In this document: piece by piece, positions 57,855 to 64,000 of the stretch | How the letters are laid out: the number at the start of each line of letters is the position of its first letter | How positions within the stretch are numbered: the first letter of the stretch is position 1 | DNA from: Paenibacillus nanensis | GTDB taxonomy: Bacteria; Bacillota; Bacilli; Paenibacillales; Paenibacillaceae | Reading direction: 5' to 3' | DNA length: 64,000 nt | Assembly: GCF_003583765.1 (NCBI RefSeq) | Contig: NZ_QXQA01000001.1 | Location: 372,001 to 436,000, forward strand | The notes under the pieces: model-generated | Told to the model about the DNA's origin: nothing | Database searches by the model: none | Seen by the model: only the letters and a program-made list of their open reading frames with translations | Made by a program: the position numbers and the translations under genes

Positions 57855-58601
57855 ATGATTACGCTAAAATCGGAGAAGGAAATACGCGCGATGCACGAAG
57901 CGGGCAAGCTGCTCGCATCCTGCCACCGGGAAATCGCGAAACGAATTGCGGCAGGCGTCACAACGATGGAGATCAATCAATTTGTCGATAACTATTTGAG
58001 AAAGCATGGAGCGATACCTGAACAAATCGGATTCAACGGTTACGAGTATGCGACATGCGCGTCCATTAACGATGAAATATGCCATGGTTTTCCACGCAGC
58101 ACGCCGCTGAAAAACGGGGACATTGTTACGATTGATATGGTCGTGAACTTGAACGGCGGATTGGCGGATTCCGCATGGACCTATGCGGTGGGCGAAATTT
58201 CGGACGAATCGAAGCGTCTGATGGAAGTGACATTGAACAGCCTGTACAAAGGGATTGAGCAGGCGGTTATCGGCAATCGATTGGGAGATATCGGGCACGC
58301 CATTCAAACCTATGTGGAAGCGGAAGGTTTTTCCGTCGTCCGGGAATTTACCGGTCACGGCATCGGCCCTACCCTTCATGAAGAACCGCAGGTTCTGCAT
58401 TACGGCACTCCGGGGAAAGGTCTCCGGCTGAAGGAGGGAATGGTTATCACGATCGAACCTATGGTCAATGTAGGGACATGGCGCAGCAAGATGGACGATA
58501 ACGGCTGGACGGCCAGAACGTTAGACGGCAAGCGGTCCGCGCAATATGAACACACGCTCGCGATTACAAAGGATGGGCCTCTCATTCTGACGCTGCAATA
58601 A
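57855..58601 (+). CDS. map: Type I methionine aminopeptidase
   Basis: Cytosolic metalloprotease of 248 residues that removes N-terminal Met from nascent proteins. The five metal ligands are all visible: two Asp in VTIDMVVNLNGGLADSAW, His in FTGHGIG, Glu in TIEPM, and Glu in QYEHTL. ATG 57855 is preferred with GGAAGGAGAG upstream; an in-frame ATG at 57834 has no ribosome binding site. The housekeeping map of Bacilli lies in the spc ribosomal operon next to adk. This isolated gene is therefore probably a second paralogue such as Bacillus subtilis YflG. Confidence 0.93.
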   Translation: MITLKSEKEIRAMHEAGKLLASCHREIAKRIAAGVTTMEINQFVDNYLRKHGAIPEQIGFNGYEYATCASINDEICHGFPRSTPLKNGDIVTIDMVVNLNGGLADSAWTYAVGEISDESKRLMEVTLNSLYKGIEQAVIGNRLGDIGHAIQTYVEAEGFSVVREFTGHGIGPTLHEEPQVLHYGTPGKGLRLKEGMVITIEPMVNVGTWRSKMDDNGWTARTLDGKRSAQYEHTLAITKDGPLILTLQ

Positions 58602-58629
58602 TTTTGGTTCGCAAAAGGAAAAAATGTTG

Positions 58630-58658
58630 TTGCAAAACGAATGGAGATTGTGTATAGT
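58630..58658 (+). promoter_or_regulatory. Promoter of the TetR-MFS-MCO cluster
   Basis: TTGCAA (58630-58635), a 17-bp spacer, and TATAGT (58653-58658). The first operator copy begins 13 bp after the -10, at about +7. Confidence 0.6.
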
Positions 58659-58671
58659 GAAATCAAGTTAG

Positions 58672-58689
58672 TGATTGGTCAATCAATAA
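58672..58689. promoter_or_regulatory. TetR operator-like site, copy 1
   Basis: TGATTGGTCAATCAATAA, just downstream of the predicted promoter and before the TetR gene. Two other copies with one to three differences lie at 59264 and 60742. Confidence 0.7.
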
Positions 58690-58720
58690 TAATGAAAAAG
58701 AAAGGAGAGTGGCTAGAAGC

Positions 58721-59242
58721 ATGGCTAAAAGCGGTACAGCCTCCGTTAACCGCCGCGTGGAAATCGTGTCCGCGGCCATCGAAGTATTCGCAGAAATTGG
58801 TTATTATCGCGCAACCACCGCCCAGGTCGCAGAGCGAGCGGCTATCTCGCAGCCGTATGTGTATCGTTTCTTTACGAAGGAATCCCTTCTTGTCGAAGCT
58901 CTTGAGGTATCCTGGCAGCGGATCTTGAAAGCTTTCCAGCAGGTAATAGAAAGGGCTGAGCCGGCAGAGCTGGAGATCGGCTTAATTAGAGCCTATGAAG
59001 AGATTACCCACTCGCATCGAAGCGAAATTTTACTGCAGATGCAAGCGCAGACCATTCAAGAGGCGCCGATCCGGGACGCGATGCGCAAAGGGTTAGGCGA
59101 AGTGAAGCAGCTTGTGGAGAAGGCGTTCGAGCAAGCAGGGATCGCGGACGCGGCGGAGAGAACGTCGAATTTTTTGGCTAGAGGTTTATTGTGTAACGTC
59201 GCAATGGCGATGGATATGCCGGAATTAATGAAAAAGAGATAA
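58721..59242 (+). CDS. TetR-family regulator of the MFS/multicopper oxidase cluster
   Basis: Repressor of 173 residues. The HTH is at about 10-55: VEIVSAAIEVFAEIGYYRAT, then VAERAAISQPYVYRFFTKE. A helical ligand-binding domain follows. ATG 58721 is chosen with AAGGAGAG about 12 bases upstream; a GTG at 58709 would abut the ribosome binding site. The sequence before it, before the MFS gene and before the oxidase gene contains the same 18-bp motif, so it probably represses all three units and its own gene. Confidence 0.9.
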   Translation: MAKSGTASVNRRVEIVSAAIEVFAEIGYYRATTAQVAERAAISQPYVYRFFTKESLLVEALEVSWQRILKAFQQVIERAEPAELEIGLIRAYEEITHSHRSEILLQMQAQTIQEAPIRDAMRKGLGEVKQLVEKAFEQAGIADAAERTSNFLARGLLCNVAMAMDMPELMKKR

Positions 59243-59263
59243 CAAAATTTTTTTCCTGATTAG

Positions 59264-59281
59264 TAATTGGTCAATCAATAA
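59264..59281. promoter_or_regulatory. TetR operator-like site, copy 2
   Basis: TAATTGGTCAATCAATAA between the TetR and MFS genes. It differs from copy 1 at one position. Confidence 0.7.
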
Positions 59282-59309
59282 CAGACAATTTTAAAGGAGA
59301 GGTTAAAAA

Positions 59310-60788
59310 ATGAAAACAATTTCGCATAACGCGCGGGCCGGCGAATCAAAAAGCGCGCTGAGATGGTGGGCTCTCGTCGTGCTGGCCCTGGCGCAATTTC
59401 TGGTGGTGCTCGACGCTTCAATCGTTAATATTGCGCTTCCGACGTTGGGAACAGAGCTTCAGATGAATACGACGGCGCTCAGCTGGGTCATTACGGCTTA
59501 TGTTCTGCCGTTCGGAGGACTGCTTTTGCTTGGCGGAAGGCTGGCGGACCGGTACGGTCATCGGAACATTTTTATCGCGGGAGTCGCTGGTTTCGTCATC
59601 ACTTCGGCTGCCGCAGGGCTTGCGGCCTCCGGGACATGGCTGTTGGCGGCGCGCGCCATCCAAGGCGTATCGGCCGCTCTGCTGGCTCCGGCCGCGCTTG
59701 CGCTGGTCACGAAGCTGTTCACCGAGCCGCAGGACCGCGCTAAGGCGCTTGGCATTTGGGGCGCCGTAGCCGGAATCGGCAGTGCCGCAGGCGTTCTGCT
59801 TGGAGGCGTTCTTACTTCATCCTTCGGATGGCCGGCTGTATTCTTTGTGAATGTTCCCGTAGGTTTGCTCGTCATTGCAGCTATTCCGGCCTTAGTGGGC
59901 AAAGATTCCCCAGGCGAAAGCAAACCAATTGACTTGCCAGGAGCGATTACGGTTACAGGCGGAATCGTTGCGCTGGTTGCCGCTCTTTCCGAAGCGGAGC
60001 ATGGGGGATGGACCAGTCCGGTCGTCTTGTCGCTTACGGTTGCCGCTATCGTTCTTCTCGCCGCTTTCGTCATGATTGAGAAACGGTCGAAGGATCCTCT
60101 TGTTCCGTTCAGCATCTTCCGCAACAAATCGGTATTAGGCGGGAATCTGGCGCTGCTGCTGATCGGCGGCGCAGTAACAGGGCTGTTCTTTGCGCTTTCG
60201 GTCTACATGCAGCAGGTGCTGCACTATAACGCAATGACAGCGGGCCTTACGCAGCTGCCGTTAGCCGGCGCTTTGGTTGTGATCGCGGGGATCGTGCCGG
60301 GATTCATCAAATCGATCGGCACACGCTGGACATTAGCGGTTTCTCTTGGATTGTTCGCGATCGGTTTGATTTGGTTGTCGATGGCACCGAGCGATGCTGC
60401 TTTCGTCGCCGATTTGCTTGGACCTACAATCGTCATTGGGGTTGGTTTAGGCGGAGCCTTTGTCGCAGGGACGGAATTGGCGGTGCATGGCGTGGACGAC
60501 CGCGATGCCGGCTTGGCGAGCGGACTCGTGAATACGAGCCAGCAAGTGGGGGGCGCTGTTGGTATTGCGATTTTGGCGACGCTGGCTGCAACACGAACGG
60601 ACGGTTTATTGTCGGACGGCAAAGAAAGCTTACAGGCGCTGACCGGCGGCTTCAGCTGGGTATTCCTGGGGGCGGCAATATTTGCGGTCGCGGGAGCTTT
60701 GATTGTTATCGCGGTTGTACGGCCTTCCGTTTCGAACAAAGTGATTGATCAACCAATAACAAAGAAGGAAAGGGTGAATCCTCAATGA
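59310..60788 (+). CDS. DHA2-family MFS drug efflux transporter (EmrB/QacA type)
   Basis: Proton-driven exporter of 492 residues with 14 predicted TM helices. Signature motifs are LDASIVNIALPTLG (motif D1) in TM1, GGRLADRYGHRNIFIAG (motif A), and motif C-like GAVAGIGSAAGVLLGG in TM5. It probably expels toxic organic compounds. AAAGGAGAGG precedes the ATG. The stop overlaps the oxidase start (ATGA), and the last codons contain the third operator copy. Confidence 0.93.
   Translation: MKTISHNARAGESKSALRWWALVVLALAQFLVVLDASIVNIALPTLGTELQMNTTALSWVITAYVLPFGGLLLLGGRLADRYGHRNIFIAGVAGFVITSAAAGLAASGTWLLAARAIQGVSAALLAPAALALVTKLFTEPQDRAKALGIWGAVAGIGSAAGVLLGGVLTSSFGWPAVFFVNVPVGLLVIAAIPALVGKDSPGESKPIDLPGAITVTGGIVALVAALSEAEHGGWTSPVVLSLTVAAIVLLAAFVMIEKRSKDPLVPFSIFRNKSVLGGNLALLLIGGAVTGLFFALSVYMQQVLHYNAMTAGLTQLPLAGALVVIAGIVPGFIKSIGTRWTLAVSLGLFAIGLIWLSMAPSDAAFVADLLGPTIVIGVGLGGAFVAGTELAVHGVDDRDAGLASGLVNTSQQVGGAVGIAILATLAATRTDGLLSDGKESLQALTGGFSWVFLGAAIFAVAGALIVIAVVRPSVSNKVIDQPITKKERVNPQ
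60742..60759. promoter_or_regulatory. TetR operator-like site, copy 3 (inside the MFS coding end)
   Basis: TGATTGATCAACCAATAA lies within the last codons of the MFS gene, 26 bp before the oxidase start. It differs from copy 1 at two positions. It may allow separate control of the oxidase or act as an auxiliary or roadblock site. Confidence 0.55.
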
Positions 60789-62263
60789 CTGGTCAGCAAA
60801 CGAAACAGAGGCGAAAGCTCAAAATCGGAATGAGCAGCTTGCTTGTGCTTTGTATTTTAATCGGTGCCACGGTTGCGGTCTATTTCTGGCAAATCCGGCT
60901 TCAAAAGCCGGAGGAAATCAATATGGCGGAGCATATGCATCATGCGGGCTCCGCCGCGCATGCCGCGCATTCGCAATCATCGGCCCAGAGTGTATCCTGC
61001 GAGACTTTGACTGCGGAAGATGACGATGCGCCGGTTCGAGAGTTCGAAATGACGGCAGCCCAAACGCCCATTAAGCTGGACAATGGGGAAGAGGTGAAGG
61101 CCTGGACGTTCAACGGGCTTTCGCCCGGACCGGAAATCCGCGTCACGGAGGGGGAACGGGTCGTTGTGAAGCTGCGCAATAAAGATATTGATGCGGGCGT
61201 TACGATTCATTGGCATGGCGTAGTTGTTCCCTGTTCGCAGGACGGGGTAGCGGGAGTCACGCAGGATGCGGTGAAGCCGGGCGAGGAATTTACGTATACG
61301 TTCATCGCATCCTCGCCGGGATCCTACTGGTACCACTCCCATCAGATGAGCTCGATCCAAGCGGAGAAAGGACTGCTCGGCTCCTTTATTGTCGAGCCGA
61401 AGGAAGCCGAATATACGGCGGCTCAAGACGTCGCCGTTCTTATGCAGAAGCTAGGTTCTACCTGGATTCTTAACGGCAAGACGGGCGGGCTTGCCATTCC
61501 AGGCAATCCGGGGGATACCGTGAGACTGAGACTGACGAATACGACCGACGATACGCAGAAGATGGTCGTCGAAGGTGCGCCGTACCGGATTATCGCATTG
61601 GACGGCCATGCGATTCATCAACCGGGCATTCTCGAGTCTACGGGCTTTAAAATCGGGGCGGGCCAGCGATTTGATCTGCTGATCGAGCTGCCTGAACAAG
61701 GGAAGGCAGTGGTCAGAAGCGAGCAGAATGACCATTTTAACATTTCGTTGGGCCAAGGAGCCGAGCCGATCAGGGTCGCAAGCGAACGGCAGTTTTCGCT
61801 GACGGACTACGGAGCACCGCTGGCAAATGATCCGATCGCGGAAATTTCCTTCGACCAGTCTTTTGAGTTGAAGCTCGGCCAGAATTTATTCGTTAATACC
61901 ATTAACGGCCAATCCTTTCACGAAATTCCGCCTATCCTTGTGAAGGAAGGCGAGGAGATCCGAATAACGGTCACGAATGAAGGCGGAGGAGACCATCCGT
62001 TCCATATTCACGGCCATAGGTTCCGGGTGCTGAGCAAAAACGGCGAGCCGTTAAAGGGAAGCCCCGTCTACTTGGACACGATTCTAACGCAAGATGACGA
62101 GAGCTATGAACTGTATCTGATTGCGGATAACCCGGGCTTATGGATGGCGCATTGCCACAATCTGCAGCATGCTTCGATGGGGATGAGCATGATGCTGAAT
62201 TACGAAGGCGTCACGACGCCATACCGAGTGGGCACGAAGTCCGGCAATTTGCCTGATCTATAA
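60785..62263 (+). CDS. Membrane-anchored multicopper oxidase
   Basis: Multicopper oxidase of 492 residues with an N-terminal signal anchor (about 15-35) and a His/Met-rich segment (MAEHMHHAGSAAHAAHS) that may bind copper. The four copper-ligand motifs are complete: HWHG, HSH (in YWYHSHQ), HPFHIHGH, and HCHNLQHASMGM with the axial Met. It oxidises phenols, metals or similar substrates with oxygen outside the membrane. Coupled by ATGA overlap to the drug exporter, it could detoxify what the exporter expels, or oxidise Cu(I); this is inference. Confidence 0.93.
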   Translation: MTGQQTKQRRKLKIGMSSLLVLCILIGATVAVYFWQIRLQKPEEINMAEHMHHAGSAAHAAHSQSSAQSVSCETLTAEDDDAPVREFEMTAAQTPIKLDNGEEVKAWTFNGLSPGPEIRVTEGERVVVKLRNKDIDAGVTIHWHGVVVPCSQDGVAGVTQDAVKPGEEFTYTFIASSPGSYWYHSHQMSSIQAEKGLLGSFIVEPKEAEYTAAQDVAVLMQKLGSTWILNGKTGGLAIPGNPGDTVRLRLTNTTDDTQKMVVEGAPYRIIALDGHAIHQPGILESTGFKIGAGQRFDLLIELPEQGKAVVRSEQNDHFNISLGQGAEPIRVASERQFSLTDYGAPLANDPIAEISFDQSFELKLGQNLFVNTINGQSFHEIPPILVKEGEEIRITVTNEGGGDHPFHIHGHRFRVLSKNGEPLKGSPVYLDTILTQDDESYELYLIADNPGLWMAHCHNLQHASMGMSMMLNYEGVTTPYRVGTKSGNLPDL

Positions 62264-62293
62264 AATACACCTATCGAAATGGAGGAATTAATC

Positions 62294-63103
62294 ATGCGTA
62301 AAGCGATGGTTGTAAGGGCAGGGAGCGCTCTGGGGAGCGAACTGATGAAGCGATTGGAGGCTCAAGGCACGGAGGTAACAGCCGTTTTTAAGCCGGGGAA
62401 GAGAACCGCGCAAGAGCTGTTTGACGCCGCGGAAGGAGCGGATGTGATTTTTTATGGGACTCATTTGAGGTATGATGACGAGCCGGAAAAGGCGCGGCGG
62501 CTGACGGAGACTGTAATGGAGGCGGCAAGAAGGAGCGGCGCGAAGGTGGTCAGGATCGATGGAATCTACCAGCCGCCGGAAGAGGCGGATCCTTGGGCGG
62601 ACACATCCGGCTCTCCGCCTTCCGTGCTGAGGATTCAAAGCCCGGAGCTCTACGGGGCCTCCGTTAAAAACACGATTATTTATTATATGCTGAAGAAGCT
62701 TGCGCATGGAAAAAAAGTGACGACTCTCGGAAGTCTGGATGCTCCGCGCGAATACCTTTATCTTCCCGACGCCGCCGGCCGTATCGTGGAGTTAGCCTCA
62801 TGGGAATCCGCATACGGCCAGACCTGGAATATTCGAAGCGGCTCTGAGGTATCGCTTAGGCAGCTTCTTCAGGCTGCTGGAGAAGCAATCGGCGTAAAAC
62901 CTATTCTAGAACCGATCGGCGGCTGGAAGCTGCGTTTGCTCCATCGCTATGATACGCGCATAAGCGGTCTATTGGACCGTTATGAGCTTTCGACGCAAAC
63001 GCAGCATAAGGATCAAATGGCCTTGATGGGCACAGTTCCCGTAACGCCATACGCGATTGGCGCAGCCGAGACGATAAGAAGTATGATGGCCCGAAAAGAA
63101 TGA
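62294..63103 (+). CDS. NAD-dependent epimerase/dehydratase-like protein
   Basis: Extended-SDR-like protein of 270 residues. The Rossmann entry VVRAGSALGSELMKRL has a degenerate version of the TGxxGxxG motif, and no clear YxxxK pair is visible, so it may be catalytically altered or act as a regulator, as in NmrA-like proteins. Other family-like segments are DAAEGADVIFYGTHL, REYLYLPDAAGRIVELA and WNIRSGSEVSLRQLLQAAGEA. ATG 62294 follows GGAGGAATT. It lies 30 bp after the oxidase gene and is probably the last gene of the operon. Confidence 0.8.
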   Translation: MRKAMVVRAGSALGSELMKRLEAQGTEVTAVFKPGKRTAQELFDAAEGADVIFYGTHLRYDDEPEKARRLTETVMEAARRSGAKVVRIDGIYQPPEEADPWADTSGSPPSVLRIQSPELYGASVKNTIIYYMLKKLAHGKKVTTLGSLDAPREYLYLPDAAGRIVELASWESAYGQTWNIRSGSEVSLRQLLQAAGEAIGVKPILEPIGGWKLRLLHRYDTRISGLLDRYELSTQTQHKDQMALMGTVPVTPYAIGAAETIRSMMARKE

Positions 63104-63113
63104 AGGTGAAGAG

Positions 63114-64000
63114 CTATCCCAGCCGCAGGTGCGTCAGCTTATCCGGATTCCGAACGAGGTACATCTTGTGAACGAGGCCGTCCTTAAACGCAAGGCTGAC
63201 GACAGTCGGAAACGGCTCCGAGGGCGTGCTGAGCACAAAACCAAGCTGCCCGTTCACCTTCACGAGCCGTACGCTGCCGGCGCCGTCGTCCTTCGAAGCG
63301 AGTCCTTGTATAAACGCAAGGACTCGCTTGCTTGTTTCGATCGGCTTAATGGCGGCGAACACCTTGCCGCCTCCGTCGCTGTACAAGACGATATCTTCCG
63401 ACAGCATCGCAAATAGTCCTTCCATGTCGCCAGTGGAGGCGGCATGGAGAAAACGCATCACCAGCTGGTCGGCATGCTCGTTAGCGGCCGGTTCCGCAGC
63501 CTTCTCATCGTCCTGAATTTTTCGTTTTAGACGGCTGTAGATTTTGCGGCAGCCGATCTCCGTCCGGTTCACAAAATCCGCAATCTCGCGGTAATCGTAA
63601 TCGAAGGCCTCCCGCAAAATAAATACCGCGCGCTCTATCGGCGTCAGCCTCTCGAGCATGACGAGGAAGGCGTACGAAATCGTGTCTTCCAGCTCAATCG
63701 TCTGAATGGGATCCTGCCCCGCGTTGGAGCCGGAAATTACGGCAGCCGAATAGTCCTGCACCAGCGGCTCGGGAAGCCATGGTCCGACATAGACCTCTCT
63801 CTTCTTGCGGGCGGATTTCAAATAATCGAGGCAGCGGTTCGTTACGATTTTGCATAAATAAGCCTTCAGATTGCGAACGGACGGGTTCTCCTTCGAACGC
63901 TCCTGCTGCTGGACGGTTAAAAAAGCGTCCTGCACCAAGTCTTCGGCATGCGTAACGGATCCCAGCATCCGATACGCGATGGATAGAAGAAGCGGCCTGT
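63114..64000 (-). CDS. sigJ: SigJ-type ECF sigma factor (5' end outside window)
   Basis: Alternative sigma factor running off the window end. The frame stays open from ATG 63968 to base 64000 and reads RPLLLSIAYRMLGSVTHAED, the usual beginning of SigJ proteins, so the start is beyond the window. Region 2 (AEDLVQDAFLTVQ, then LCKIVTNRCLDYLKSAR) and region 4 (PIERAVFILREAFDYDYREI, then SRLKRKIQ) are clear. A C-terminal SnoaL-like domain follows (VMRFLHAASTGDMEGLFAML, then DIVLYSDGGGKV), typical of the SigJ/ECF41 group, where it modulates activity. It is convergent with the epimerase gene, 10 bp apart. Confidence 0.92.
   Translation of the reverse strand, partial: RPLLLSIAYRMLGSVTHAEDLVQDAFLTVQQQERSKENPSVRNLKAYLCKIVTNRCLDYLKSARKKREVYVGPWLPEPLVQDYSAAVISGSNAGQDPIQTIELEDTISYAFLVMLERLTPIERAVFILREAFDYDYREIADFVNRTEIGCRKIYSRLKRKIQDDEKAAEPAANEHADQLVMRFLHAASTGDMEGLFAMLSEDIVLYSDGGGKVFAAIKPIETSKRVLAFIQGLASKDDGAGSVRLVKVNGQLGFVLSTPSEPFPTVVSLAFKDGLVHKMYLVRNPDKLTHLRLG

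Overview
The window is a chromosomal segment of a low-to-moderate GC, endospore-forming, Gram-positive bacterium, most likely Paenibacillus or a close relative in the Paenibacillaceae. The evidence is a GerA-type germinant receptor operon behind a sigma-G-like promoter, an SspH-type spore protein, an S-layer-homology (SLH) surface protein, many AGGAGG ribosome binding sites with GTG/TTG starts, and numerous two-component systems and one-domain regulators. I see no rRNA, tRNA, CRISPR, transposase or phage gene.

Layout. 1-6050: a two-component system (kinase cut by the window edge), a heterodimeric ABC exporter and a 23-codon microgene; exporter and microgene share a 16-bp promoter-like box. 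6051-7692: RsgA-type GTPase and a DinB-like protein. 7984-11336: OmpR/HAMP-kinase pair and a beta-propeller lipoprotein. 11458-12320: two tandem DUF1259-like genes. 12902-17101: ECF-like sigma factor, VOC protein, DUF2252 protein with a tiny upstream ORF, and an MFS exporter. 17235-19032: PadR-DUF4180 fusion with its palindromic operator, a 51-bp tandem repeat array, and a Crp/Fnr-like regulator. 19141-24423 (minus): a secreted Ala/Ser/Pro-rich protein with one cysteine as its last residue, an SLH protein with two thioredoxin-like modules and one cysteine, and a TcyP-like symporter. 24668-29917 (minus): germinant receptor operon in the order A-C-small membrane protein-B-B. 30071-32614: quinone-oxidoreductase-like enzyme, Xre regulator with membrane partner, DoxX-like protein and SspH. 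32744-36339: LiaRS/ComP-like two-component system divergent from a small membrane protein.

36550-52514 is the most striking part: a two-gene Tc (toxin complex) operon of about 16 kb. The first gene encodes a fused TcB-TcC cocoon (SpvB, FG-GAP/TcdB middle region, Rhs shell, self-cleavage motif) carrying a 330-residue payload. I read the payload as a PD-(D/E)XK nuclease-like domain followed by a glycine-rich hydrophobic tail. The second gene encodes a TcA translocation subunit with an inserted PA14 domain. No immunity-like gene follows, which fits an anti-eukaryotic (for example insecticidal) toxin.

52678-64000: GNAT acetyltransferase, P-loop kinase-like protein, SDR dehydrogenase, TetR/MMPL divergent pair, a second-copy-type methionine aminopeptidase, then a TetR-MFS-multicopper oxidase-epimerase cluster in which three copies of an 18-bp operator-like sequence precede the first three genes, and finally a SigJ-type sigma factor cut by the window end.
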